Below, one piece after another: positions 16,985 through 25,198 of a DNA stretch of 64,000 nucleotides (its first letter is position 1; every line of letters starts with the position of its first letter). The position numbers were made by a program, and so were the translations under genes. Location of the stretch: contig NZ_NEVJ01000003.1 of NCBI RefSeq assembly GCF_002261425.1, positions 434,001 to 498,000 on the forward strand, in the 5' to 3' direction. This DNA is from Bordetella genomosp. 9. GTDB lineage: Bacteria; Pseudomonadota; Gammaproteobacteria; Burkholderiales; Burkholderiaceae_B. The notes beneath the pieces were generated by a model. That model was not told where the DNA came from. It searched no databases and was given only the letters and a program-made list of their open reading frames with translations.

Positions 16985-18055
16985 CTATACCGTGGCGATG
17001 GGGGTTGCCGGCGATCCTGCGGCGCCGGGTAAGCGTAAGGGGGGTGCGGTCAACAGGAAGCGGCTGCGGCCGTTGGCGCGCAGCCAGCGCGCGAGCGGCG
17101 TCAGCCACCACAGTTCGCCCAGGTGGATCCCGTGCTTGAACAGGCAGTGTTCGTGCAGCGGCAGGCGGGGACCGCGCATGGGCTGTCCCTGCTGGCCGAA
17201 CTTGACCGGCTGCACCAGTTCGACCGCCGGGTTGTCGGAAATCAGGCAGGCCAGCCGGCTGTCGACGATCCACTGCAGCAGCTTCGCGTCATTGCCGTCC
17301 AGGCCGCTGCCTGTCGCGTGCAGATGGGCGACGTCCGGCTTGCCGCGCATCGACATCAGCATGTCGCCGAAGCCGGTATGCAGGCAGACCATATCGCCGG
17401 GCTCGATCGCGATGCCGTCCGCGTCCAGCATGCGCATCAGCGCGTCGTAGCCGACCGCCTCCCGCTTGCGTCCTACGTGGTGCTCGAGGTCGATCAGCAC
17501 ACCCCGACCCTGCGCGCCGTGTTCCGCGAGCTGCTCGATGCCGAGCGCGTTCGCGGTCGGTCCGGGAAATCTCGCCCAGTCCGTGACCGCCTTCGGATCC
17601 TCCGGCGCGGCGTGCAGGTCCACGCCCGCGCGAAAGCCGTTGTAGAACACCGCCTCGTCGACGCCGTCGGCATCGGCGTCGAAGCGGCTGCCCATGTGCG
17701 CCAGGCTGTCCCACTGCGTGGAGTACTGCGTGTTCATCAGCAGCACGTCGTCGCAGACCACGTCGGTCAGCGCGGGATCTTCGCTGGCATAGGACCAGCA
17801 AAAGCCCTGCGCACCGGCGCTCTTGCCGTCGCGCAGCGTGGCGTAGCGTCGCGGCGGCAGACGGCGCGGATTCAGCGCCATGCCGCCGGGCAGGTCCAGG
17901 GGAAGCGACAGGCAGAAGGTCTGTCCTGCCCGCACCTCGGCGATGCCTTGCAGCACCTTGGCGCGGTCGACCAGATTCATGCGCCCGCGTTGGTCGTCAT
18001 CGCCGAATTCGCCCCAGGAACTGCCGGGCGGCGCCTGTTTCCATCGTTTGGCCAT
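16985..18055 (-). CDS. Cyclase family protein (metal-dependent hydrolase)
   Basis: A 356-residue member of the 'putative cyclase'/kynurenine-formamidase-like superfamily. The metal-binding segment appears as 'STQWDSLAHMG' near residue 115, the long-form variant of the HxGTHxDxPxH motif. 'VCLHTGFGDM' lies further on and the C-terminal 'ELWWLTPLARWL' is typical of the ~330-350-residue subgroup. These enzymes hydrolyse amides or lactones. It lies 15 bp downstream of the 2-hydroxyacid dehydrogenase gene. The actual substrate is unknown. Confidence 0.85.
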   Translation of the reverse strand: MAKRWKQAPPGSSWGEFGDDDQRGRMNLVDRAKVLQGIAEVRAGQTFCLSLPLDLPGGMALNPRRLPPRRYATLRDGKSAGAQGFCWSYASEDPALTDVVCDDVLLMNTQYSTQWDSLAHMGSRFDADADGVDEAVFYNGFRAGVDLHAAPEDPKAVTDWARFPGPTANALGIEQLAEHGAQGRGVLIDLEHHVGRKREAVGYDALMRMLDADGIAIEPGDMVCLHTGFGDMLMSMRGKPDVAHLHATGSGLDGNDAKLLQWIVDSRLACLISDNPAVELVQPVKFGQQGQPMRGPRLPLHEHCLFKHGIHLGELWWLTPLARWLRANGRSRFLLTAPPLRLPGAAGSPATPIATV

Positions 18056-18070
18056 GGCTTGGTTTCCAGG

Positions 18071-19027
18071 TCAGGCGTGCGCGGCCTGCTGCCGCAGGAC
18101 GGCCAACGCGTTTTCCGCCGCGCCCACGCCCATCTTGACGTAGGCTTCCTGCGTCACGCCGCCGATATGCGGGCTGAGGATGATGTTGGGCTCGGCCTGG
18201 AACGGGTGGCCGGCGCGCATGGGTTCGGTGGCGAAGCTGTCCAGCCCGGCGGCGCGCACCTTGCCGTCGCGCACGGCCTGCAGCAGGGCCTGCTCGTCGA
18301 TCAGCCCGCCGCGCGCCGTGTTGACGACGAGCACGCCGGGCTTGCACAGGGCCAGCGTCTGCGCGTTCACCATGCCGCGGTTTTCCTCGGTCAACGGGCA
18401 GTGCAGGGAAATCGCGTCCGACTCGCGCCAGATCGTCGCCAGGTCCACGTTGGCGATGTCGGCGGGCAGGTCCTTGGCATACGGATCGAAGCCGATCACG
18501 CGCATGTCCATGCTGGCCGCGATGCGGGCGACCCGGCGGCCGATGGCGCCCAGGCCGATCAGGCCCAGCGTCTTGCCGGCCAGCTCCGCGCTCTTGTGGG
18601 TGGCCTTGTCCCAATGGCCTGCCCGCATGCGGCTGTCGAGCGAGACCACCGACTTCGCGCAGGCCAGCAGCAGGGCCACACTCTGCTCGGCGACCGCCGC
18701 CGCGTTGGCGCCCGCAGCGGCCAGTACGGCGATACCGCGCGACTGGGCCGCGGCCTTGTCGATGGTATCGGTGCCGCTGCCATGCTTGGAGATCACCTTC
18801 AGCGACGGCGCGGCTTCCATGGCGGCCGCACCGACCTTGCTGTAGCGCACGATGATGGCGACGGGATCGTGTTGCCGGCACAGGGCCACGATGTCGTCTT
18901 CGGTCGGCGTCTTGCCGGCGTAGACGACGTCGTAGCCGTCCAGCAACGCCACCGCCTGTGGCGCCAGGTCGGCCGCGGTCACGAGGATCGCCGGGCGCCC
19001 CGTATGAGTTTGCGCGGCGCTGCTCAA
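18071..19027 (-). CDS. D-2-hydroxyacid dehydrogenase (NAD-dependent)
   Basis: A 318-residue SerA/PdxB-type dehydrogenase. The Rossmann motif 'GLIGLGAIGRRVARIAASMD' lies near residue 150, the catalytic Arg/Glu region is 'VNTARGGLIDEQALL' and the His is in 'LSPHIGG'. I start it at the TTG at 19027: its first two bases form TTGA with the stop of the preceding RraA gene, and AAGGAG lies 6-7 bp upstream. An upstream ATG at 19081 would add 18 Arg-rich residues read out of the RraA frame. It would reduce or oxidise a hydroxy/keto acid made by the RraA-like enzyme. Confidence 0.88.
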   Translation of the reverse strand: MSSAAQTHTGRPAILVTAADLAPQAVALLDGYDVVYAGKTPTEDDIVALCRQHDPVAIIVRYSKVGAAAMEAAPSLKVISKHGSGTDTIDKAAAQSRGIAVLAAAGANAAAVAEQSVALLLACAKSVVSLDSRMRAGHWDKATHKSAELAGKTLGLIGLGAIGRRVARIAASMDMRVIGFDPYAKDLPADIANVDLATIWRESDAISLHCPLTEENRGMVNAQTLALCKPGVLVVNTARGGLIDEQALLQAVRDGKVRAAGLDSFATEPMRAGHPFQAEPNIILSPHIGGVTQEAYVKMGVGAAENALAVLRQQAAHA

Positions 19028-19707
19028 AGCGTTTCTCCTTCCTTCAGCACGCCGGCCGTGCGCAGCGCGGAGGCGAGCCACTTGGCAGCCGTATCGCCGC
19101 CCTTGATCGCGGCGATACGCGCGGCTTCGTCCTTCACCTTCTTGTCGGCTGACGGCAGCAGGCCTTCGATCTGGTCGCGTTCGATCACCACCACGCCGTC
19201 GTTATCGCCGATCACGAAATCGCCAGGGTGCACAGTGACGCCGCCCACCGTGACGGGATGGCCGATGCGGCCGCCGATGTTCTTGGTGGGACCGTTCGGA
19301 TTCGTGCCGGCGGCGAAGACGGGGTAATCCATCTCGACGATTTCCAGGCTGTCGCGCGCCGCGCCGTCGATCACCACGCCTGCCAGGCCCAGCTGCTTGC
19401 AGGCCGTCATCATGATGGTGCCCATCAAGGCGGAGCTCAGGTCGCCCTTGCCGTCGATGACCAGCACGTCGCCAGGCTTGGCCAGCGACATCGCCGCGTG
19501 GATCATCAGGTTGTCGCCTGGACGCACCTCGACCGTGAAGGCCGGGCCGGCCAGCTTCATGGACGGATGCAGCGGCCGGATGCGGCCATGCATGGCGCCG
19601 CGGCGTCCGTTCACGTCGGCCAGGATGGCGGGTTGGAAGCGCGCGGCCTGCTCGACGATGGCGGCGGAAACGCGGGGGAAGTCCTTGACGATGTCGGGGG
19701 TGCTCAT
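19024..19707 (-). CDS. RraA family protein (aldolase/decarboxylase-like)
   Basis: A 227-residue RraA/HMG-aldolase-fold protein. 'GPAFTVEVRPGDNLMIHAAM' near residue 55, 'DVLVIDGKGDLSSALMG' near 80 and 'GVVIDGAARDSLEI' near 110 carry the family's Asp and Arg residues. Members include 4-hydroxy-4-methyl-2-oxoglutarate aldolase and oxaloacetate decarboxylase, while RraA itself regulates RNase E. In a Bug/hydroxyacid-dehydrogenase operon the aldolase or decarboxylase role is far likelier. It overlaps the downstream dehydrogenase start by 4 bp. Confidence 0.88.
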   Translation of the reverse strand: MSTPDIVKDFPRVSAAIVEQAARFQPAILADVNGRRGAMHGRIRPLHPSMKLAGPAFTVEVRPGDNLMIHAAMSLAKPGDVLVIDGKGDLSSALMGTIMMTACKQLGLAGVVIDGAARDSLEIVEMDYPVFAAGTNPNGPTKNIGGRIGHPVTVGGVTVHPGDFVIGDNDGVVVIERDQIEGLLPSADKKVKDEAARIAAIKGGDTAAKWLASALRTAGVLKEGETL

Positions 19708-19779
19708 GGTGATACCTCGTGGCTTGAGAACGGGTCGGCGCCCGTGGATGGCGTATAGGGGTTCAGGCCTCGCAGGGGT

Positions 19780-20790
19780 TCAGGCCTTGATGTGGGCGGC
19801 GCGGATCAGGCGGCCCCACTTTTCGAAATCGGCGCGGCGCAGCGCGTCCAGGTCGGCGGGCGAACCGCCGGCCAGCGTGATGCCGAGCTGGTTGGCCAGT
19901 TCGACGACCGCGGGCTGGCGCAAGGCGTCGCCGATCGCGGCGTTCAGGCGCGTGACGATCGGCGCGGGCGTGCCGGCGGGGGCGAACACCGCCTGCCACT
20001 GCTCCACGACGAAGTCCTTGTAGCCTTCCTCGGTCATGGTGGGCGTATCGGGCAGGGCGGCCAGGCGCTTGGCGGACGTCACCGCCAGGGCGCGCAACGC
20101 GCCGCTCTTGACGTGGGGCAGGGCGGCGGCGGCCGGCGCGAACATGAACTGCACCTGTCCGCCCAGCGTGTCCTGCAGCGCGGGCGTGTCGCCTTTGTAG
20201 GGAACGTGCAGGAACTTCGCGCCGGTCTGCTGCTGCAGCAGTTCGCCCTGCATCTGCAGGATGGTCCCCGTGCCGCCCGAGGCGAAGGCCAGCTTGCCCG
20301 GCGATGCCAGGGCCGCCTGCACCAGATCCTTCAGCGTGGCATAGGGTTGCTTGGCGCCCACCACCAGGATGTGCGGAATGGTGCCGATCGTGATGACGGG
20401 CACGAACGACGCGATCGGATCGTAGGGAAGCTTGTCCATCATGTGCGGCGCGATGGCCTGCGGTCCGATGGAGGTGCCCAGCAGGGTCAGGCCATCGGGC
20501 GCCGCGCGCGCGACCAGCGCCGCGCCGATGGTGCCGGTCGCCCCAGGCTTGTTCTCGACGATGACGGTCGTCGCCAGCGAGCCGTTCAGCTGCTGCGCGA
20601 TGCTGCGGCCCAATACGTCGGTGCTGCCGCCCGGGGGATAGGGCACGACCCAGGTGATGGGCTTGCCCGCCGGCCACGCGTCCTGCGCGGCGGCCGCGGC
20701 GCGGGCGCCGACCGCGCCAGCGGCCAGCATCGCCGCGGACGCCAGAAAGCGCCTGCGGCCGTTCTGCGGGGAAGTCGTCGATGTCGTCAT
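19780..20790 (-). CDS. Bug-family periplasmic receptor with twin-arginine-like signal
   Basis: A 336-residue receptor. The N-terminus 'GRRRFLASAAMLAAGAVGA' looks like a Tat signal, unlike the Sec signals of the sibling Bug genes in this operon. The body shows 'PITWVVPYPPGGSTDVLG', 'VIVENKPGATGTIGAALVA' near residue 80 and 'PDTPTMTEEGYKDFV' near 250. It lies 63 bp downstream of the first Bug gene of the operon and 72 bp upstream of rraA. Export in a folded state is inferred from the signal only. Confidence 0.91.
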   Translation of the reverse strand: MTTSTTSPQNGRRRFLASAAMLAAGAVGARAAAAAQDAWPAGKPITWVVPYPPGGSTDVLGRSIAQQLNGSLATTVIVENKPGATGTIGAALVARAAPDGLTLLGTSIGPQAIAPHMMDKLPYDPIASFVPVITIGTIPHILVVGAKQPYATLKDLVQAALASPGKLAFASGGTGTILQMQGELLQQQTGAKFLHVPYKGDTPALQDTLGGQVQFMFAPAAAALPHVKSGALRALAVTSAKRLAALPDTPTMTEEGYKDFVVEQWQAVFAPAGTPAPIVTRLNAAIGDALRQPAVVELANQLGITLAGGSPADLDALRRADFEKWGRLIRAAHIKA

Positions 20791-20853
20791 GATGTCTCTC
20801 CGTTCTATTTGTTTTGCCTGTCGGGCCAGGTCCCGGCGGGCCGGGACACGTCC

Positions 20854-21825
20854 TCAATCGATACGCGCACCGGATTCCTTGACGATCCGGCCCCAGCGGA
20901 CGCGGTCGTCATGGATCAGCTTGCCGAACGCTTCCGGCGTGCTGCTGCGCACGGCAGCGCCCTGCGCCTGGAACAACTTGCGCGTCGACGGCGCTTCCAG
21001 CGCGGCGTTGAGCGCCTTGTTGAGCGTGGCGACCACGTCGGCGGGCAGCCCCCTGGGCCCGGCAAGACCGAACCAGGTCACCGCGTCGAAGTCCTTGAAT
21101 CCCGATTCCGCGAAGGTCGGCACGTCGGGCAGGTCGTCCGTGCGCTGCAGGGACGTCACGGCCAGCGCGCGCATGGCGCCGCTGCGTATGTGGCCGATCA
21201 GGGTCGGGACCGACGACATATACATGGCGATCTGGCCGCCGATCAGGTCAGTGGAGCCCTGGGCCGCGCCCTTGTAGGGCACGTGCGTCAAGCTGATGCC
21301 CGCGTCTTTCTGGAACATGACGGTCGCCAGGTGGGCCACCGTGCCATTGCCGGAAGTCGCCACGTCCAGCGAGCCCGGCTTGGCCTTGGACGCCGCGACC
21401 ACGTCGGCCAGCGTCTTGTAGGGCGAGTTGCTGGCCACCACGAGGACCAGCGGCGCGTCGGCGACCAGGCCCACGGGTGTCAGGTCGCGTTCCGGGTCGT
21501 AGGGCAGCTTCGCATAGAGCGTCGGGTTGATCGCCAGGTTGCTGGTCTGGCCGATCACCAGGGTGTAGCCGTCGGGCGCCGACTTGGCGACCAGGTCCAC
21601 GCCCAGGTTGCCGCCCGCGCCGGGCCGGTTTTCGATGACGAAGGTCCAACCCTTCATGGTTCCCATTTCGTTGGCGACCTGGCGCGCGAGCGCGTCGGTG
21701 CCGCCGCCCGGTGGGAAGGGCACGATCAGGCGGATGGGCTTGTCGGGATAGGCCAGGGCGGCCGTGGCATGCAGGGCGCAGACGCCCACGAAGATAGCCG
21801 CGCAAATACGACGCATGGATTTCAT
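20854..21825 (-). CDS. Bug-family periplasmic receptor, first gene of the operon
   Basis: A 323-residue receptor with a Sec signal ('AAIFVGVCALHATAALA'), then 'YPDKPIRLIVPFPPGGGTDA', 'FVIENRPGAGGNLGVDLVAK' near residue 65 and 'PDVPTFAESGFKDF' near 235. It is the promoter-proximal gene of the 13982-21825 operon, separated from the divergent IclR gene by 69 bp, and is the likeliest receptor for that regulator's inducer-related substrate. Confidence 0.92.
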   Translation of the reverse strand: MKSMRRICAAIFVGVCALHATAALAYPDKPIRLIVPFPPGGGTDALARQVANEMGTMKGWTFVIENRPGAGGNLGVDLVAKSAPDGYTLVIGQTSNLAINPTLYAKLPYDPERDLTPVGLVADAPLVLVVASNSPYKTLADVVAASKAKPGSLDVATSGNGTVAHLATVMFQKDAGISLTHVPYKGAAQGSTDLIGGQIAMYMSSVPTLIGHIRSGAMRALAVTSLQRTDDLPDVPTFAESGFKDFDAVTWFGLAGPRGLPADVVATLNKALNAALEAPSTRKLFQAQGAAVRSSTPEAFGKLIHDDRVRWGRIVKESGARID

Positions 21826-21855
21826 CGTTGTCTCCTATGTTTTATCTATGCGGCG

Positions 21856-21901
21856 CATTGTGGTGCGTTGTTCCACGTAATACAATGACGTTTCATGGAA
21901 C
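21856..21901. promoter_or_regulatory. Nested inverted repeats in the IclR/Bug divergent promoter
   Basis: Two interleaved perfect 6-bp inverted repeats occupy the 69-bp divergent gap: CATTGT (21856-21861) with ACAATG (21882-21887), and GTTCCA (21870-21875) with TGGAAC (21896-21901). The second pair reaches the IclR start codon at 21895. This is a good position for autoregulation and control of the operon; that IclR binds here is inference. Confidence 0.4.
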
Positions 21902-22656
21902 GAGACATGTATCACGGTATGAAGCAACCCGATTTACCTGATGAGGAAGGCGCCGGCCCTGAAGATGGCGTGATCGCCGTACGGCGCGCGATGCGCATCC
22001 TGGAAGCCTTCGGTGTGGAAGACGCTTCCCTGTCCCTGGCGGAGTTGAGCCGGCGCACCGGCTGCCACCGATCGACGGTGCTGCGTCTGGCGCGCACGTT
22101 GGCGATGGACGACTACCTGGCACAGCGGCCCGACGGCAACTGGCGCCTGGCCAAAGCAGCGGGTTGGTTGGGCGCCTGCTACCAGGCCACGTTCAATGTG
22201 CTCGAAGTGGTGCAGCCGGTATTGCGCGAGCTGTCCGACGCCACGGGCGAAAGCGCCACGTTCTACGTGCGCGAAGGCAAGCAGCGGATTTGCCTGGCCC
22301 GTGTGGAGGGTCCCAGGTCGATACGCCATCACGTACGCGTGGGCGCGGCCTTGCCCCTGCACCTGGGCAGTCCGGGGCGCGTGCTGCTGGCGTTTTCGGG
22401 CGAGCCCGACGAGCCTTATGAATCGATACGGCGCACGGGCTACATGATGTCGCTGGGCGAGCGCGATGCGGAAGTCTCCAGCATCTCCGCGCCGGTTTAT
22501 GGCATCAATTGGAGCCTGGTGGGCGCGATCTGCATTTCGGGCCCGCTATCGCGGTTGACCGAGCAGGTGCTGCTGGACAACAAGGACCACATCCTGTCCG
22601 CGGCCAGCAAGCTGTCCCGCGCGATGATGGGCGTGCGCCAAGGCCAACTGCGCTAG
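21895..22656 (+). CDS. IclR family transcriptional regulator
   Basis: A 253-residue regulator. The winged-helix HTH is at ~15-75 ('LSLAELSRRTGCHRSTVLRL'), followed by the IclR effector domain ('TGESATFYVREGKQRICLAR', 'LHLGSPGRVLLAF'). IclR proteins usually control an adjacent catabolic operon, and this one is divergent from the Bug/RraA/dehydrogenase/cyclase/SMP-30 operon. The start at 21895 is only 69 bp from the divergent gene; an alternative ATG at 21907 is possible and would free one arm of the overlapping repeat. Confidence 0.9.
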   Translation: MERDMYHGMKQPDLPDEEGAGPEDGVIAVRRAMRILEAFGVEDASLSLAELSRRTGCHRSTVLRLARTLAMDDYLAQRPDGNWRLAKAAGWLGACYQATFNVLEVVQPVLRELSDATGESATFYVREGKQRICLARVEGPRSIRHHVRVGAALPLHLGSPGRVLLAFSGEPDEPYESIRRTGYMMSLGERDAEVSSISAPVYGINWSLVGAICISGPLSRLTEQVLLDNKDHILSAASKLSRAMMGVRQGQLR

Positions 22657-22723
22657 GCCGCGGGGGCATTGCGGCATCGATGGCGTGGCCGCGCCGGGAG
22701 CCCTGTGCCAGGTGCCCTGTGCA

Positions 22724-23644
22724 TCAATACCCGCGTTGCCGGTCCACCTGCCCGAGCAGCGCCTGTCCCGCGCGCGCCCGGGCGATATTGGCGGCTACGT
22801 GCGCGGCGGCCGTGCCGGGGTGCGTCATGCTCGCGTTATGCGGCGTGATGGCGATATCCGCGCGGGCCCAGAACGGATGCTCGGCCGGCAGCGGTTCGAC
22901 GCGGAATACATCCAGCGTGGCGCCCGACAACTGGCCCGCGTCCAGCGCGGCCAGCAGGTCGGCTTCGACCAGATGCTCGCCACGGCCTACGTTGATCAGG
23001 TACGCGCCGCGCGGCAGGCGGGCAAACGTCTCCGCGCAGAGTATGTTTTCAAGCTCCGCGGTCAACGGCAGCAGGTTCACCAGGATGTCCGTCCGCGCGA
23101 GGAACGCTTCCAGGCCTTCTTCGCCCGCGTGCGCGTGCACGCCCGGCAGCGTCTTGGCCCGCCGGCTCCAGCCGTCCACCTCGAAACCCAGTCCCTGCAA
23201 GGCAAGCGCGCAGGCAGTGCCCAGCTCGCCCAGGCCCATGATGCCGACGCGGCTTACGCGCGCTTCCGGCCGACGCCATGCATGTTCCCGCTGGAATGAC
23301 CGCATGTCGTCCCAGCCGCGATGCCGCTGCAGCACCGCCATGCAGACGTACTGGACCATCCCGGTGGTGAGCGAGGGATCGACCATGCGCGCCACCGGCA
23401 GGTGCGCGGGCACGGTGGGATCCTTCAGGATGTGGTCTACGCCGGCGCCCAGCGAAAACACGGCGCGCAGATTCGGAAAGCCCGCGATCACGCCGGGGTC
23501 GGCGGCCCAGCTCAGCACGAACTCCACGTCCTCGGCCGGTCCCGTATCCGGCCAGACGCGCACCTCAAGATCGGGACAGGCGTGCCGCAGGGCTTCGACC
23601 CATTGCGCGGTGGGGGCGGTCTTGCGTATCAATACGAGGCTCAT
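22724..23644 (-). CDS. Glyoxylate/hydroxypyruvate reductase A-like 2-hydroxyacid dehydrogenase
   Basis: A 306-residue GhrA-type reductase. The NAD(P) motif is 'GIMGLGELGTACALALQGLG' near residue 140, the catalytic Arg lies in the 'LINVGRGEHLVEADLL' area and His in 'ITPHNASM'. GhrA enzymes reduce glyoxylate and hydroxypyruvate. It is the last gene of a minus-strand run (XRE-cupin, binding protein, GlpD-like oxidase, this gene), 63 bp after the oxidase. It could reduce a keto acid released by the GlpD-like step. Its family is distinct from the two SerA-like dehydrogenases elsewhere in the window. Confidence 0.88.
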   Translation of the reverse strand: MSLVLIRKTAPTAQWVEALRHACPDLEVRVWPDTGPAEDVEFVLSWAADPGVIAGFPNLRAVFSLGAGVDHILKDPTVPAHLPVARMVDPSLTTGMVQYVCMAVLQRHRGWDDMRSFQREHAWRRPEARVSRVGIMGLGELGTACALALQGLGFEVDGWSRRAKTLPGVHAHAGEEGLEAFLARTDILVNLLPLTAELENILCAETFARLPRGAYLINVGRGEHLVEADLLAALDAGQLSGATLDVFRVEPLPAEHPFWARADIAITPHNASMTHPGTAAAHVAANIARARAGQALLGQVDRQRGY

Positions 23645-23707
23645 GGCAATCGCTCGTTCATGGGGCGGATTTGATAGCGGGTTCGCTCGCGGCTTGGGTC
23701 GCGGACG

Positions 23708-25180
23708 TCATCGCACGCCATACAGGCGCTGCGCCTGCCGCTGGTATTCGGCCATTTCTTCATCGACGCGCGCCGCCGGCCAGCCCAGCGCCCGGCCGAG
23801 TTCGGCGGCGTCGGTGGCGATATCCGCCAGGCCCAGGTCGGCATCCCAGAGACGGCCGCGGCGGCGCGCCAGGTAATCTTCCAGCGTCACCACGTGCTCG
23901 TCGGCCGGTGTGCGCGACCAGTTGTCCGGCAAGGCCGTGGCGGCGGCGGCCGCCGGCGGACCGAGGCGCGCCTGCAAGGTCTGCAGCAGATCCGCGCCCG
24001 TGCGGCGATGCGCGCCCAGCGAGCCGTTGCTCAAGGCGTAGGCGCCCGGCAGGCCGTCGTCGGCCAGATCGTAGATGCGGCGCGAGCGATGCCCCATGGG
24101 CAGCGCGGGGTCGAAGGTCAACGGCCGGATGCCGGCCCACGTCGAGACGATATCCCGCCGTCCCAGCTTCAATGCCGGGAACAGGTGATTCACTTCGCCG
24201 AGGATGAAGTCGACGTCGTCGCGGTCGCAATGGACGTCGTCCAGATCGCCTTCGTACAGGGTCTCGGTCGGCCCGAAGAAGTGCAGGTCGCGCCAGGGCA
24301 TGCAATAGAACGGCCGATTGCGCGTGGACATCGCGGCGAAGCCCTGGCCACGGCAGGAAGCCGGCAGGCGGAACACCAGATGCGCGCCCTTGGTGCCGGT
24401 GATCTTGCGCGTCACGGGTTTGCCGGCGAGCGCATTGACCTGGTCCACCCACACGCCGCCCAGGTTCATCACGGCGCGCGCGCCGACGGTCGCCTCGCCG
24501 CCATCGACCGCGTCGCGCAGCCCGACGATCCACTGGCCGTCCTGCTGGCGCAGGGACGTCGCCGCGGTGTAGTTGCGGACCACCGCGCCCATGGCCTGGG
24601 CCTGCATCGCCAGGTCCACCACGGCGCGTTCGGGCCAGTCGAACTGGTACTCGGTGTAGGACGCGATGCTGGCGATGCGTTCGGGTTGCGCGAGGAAAGC
24701 CAGGAAGGGATTTTCGGCACGGGCCTGCGCGGCGGAGCTGCGGCGATAGTCCAGCGGCACCTTGCCGTCGGAGACCGCGCCCAGGATGCCGAAGGCCACG
24801 TCCACCATCCAGGGCGCATAGGGCCCATCCTTGAACAGGGGATAGTGCATCCGCAAGGGCTTCAGGCCGGCCTTGCCGGATCGCACCAGTTCGCTGCGCA
24901 CGGCCATCGAGCGCTTGATGGTGCGCACCGCGTCCAGGAAGCGGCCCGGATGGCGCAGGAAGGTGGTCACCGGGCCGCCCGGCATCAGGTAGCGCAACCC
25001 GCAATGCAGCAGGCGGCTGGAGCGGGCGCTGGACCCGGAGCCGTAATCCGCCTTGTCGACGAGCAGGACGCGGTAGCCGGCCTGCGCGGCCGCATGGGCG
25101 GTCGCCGCGCCGTTGATGCCCGCGCCGATGACCGCGATGTCGAAATCCCGGCCCTCCAGGGCCTGCAATGCTGGACGCAT
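23708..25180 (-). CDS. GlpD-like FAD-dependent glycerol-3-phosphate dehydrogenase/oxidoreductase
   Basis: A 490-residue FAD enzyme. The dinucleotide motif 'IAVIGAGINGAATAHAAAQ' is followed by 'YGSGSSARSSRLLHCGLRYL', a GlpD signature; the usual 'HGG' reads 'HCG'. 'WAGIRPLTFDP' near residue 345 matches the family, but the C-terminal helical cap of aerobic GlpD is reduced. The gene sits 18 bp after a family-5 binding-protein gene, which suggests that it oxidises the imported compound, perhaps a glycerol-phosphate-like ester. The substrate assignment is inferred, and a general DAO-type oxidase remains possible. Confidence 0.82.
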   Translation of the reverse strand: MRPALQALEGRDFDIAVIGAGINGAATAHAAAQAGYRVLLVDKADYGSGSSARSSRLLHCGLRYLMPGGPVTTFLRHPGRFLDAVRTIKRSMAVRSELVRSGKAGLKPLRMHYPLFKDGPYAPWMVDVAFGILGAVSDGKVPLDYRRSSAAQARAENPFLAFLAQPERIASIASYTEYQFDWPERAVVDLAMQAQAMGAVVRNYTAATSLRQQDGQWIVGLRDAVDGGEATVGARAVMNLGGVWVDQVNALAGKPVTRKITGTKGAHLVFRLPASCRGQGFAAMSTRNRPFYCMPWRDLHFFGPTETLYEGDLDDVHCDRDDVDFILGEVNHLFPALKLGRRDIVSTWAGIRPLTFDPALPMGHRSRRIYDLADDGLPGAYALSNGSLGAHRRTGADLLQTLQARLGPPAAAAATALPDNWSRTPADEHVVTLEDYLARRRGRLWDADLGLADIATDAAELGRALGWPAARVDEEMAEYQRQAQRLYGVR

Positions 25181-25198
25181 GATGATGGAGACGCGCGG

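Noticed and set aside
17123..21888. Long plus-strand frames opposite the cyclase, dehydrogenase, RraA and Bug genes
   Set aside because: They are antisense shadows of minus-strand genes with complete family signatures.
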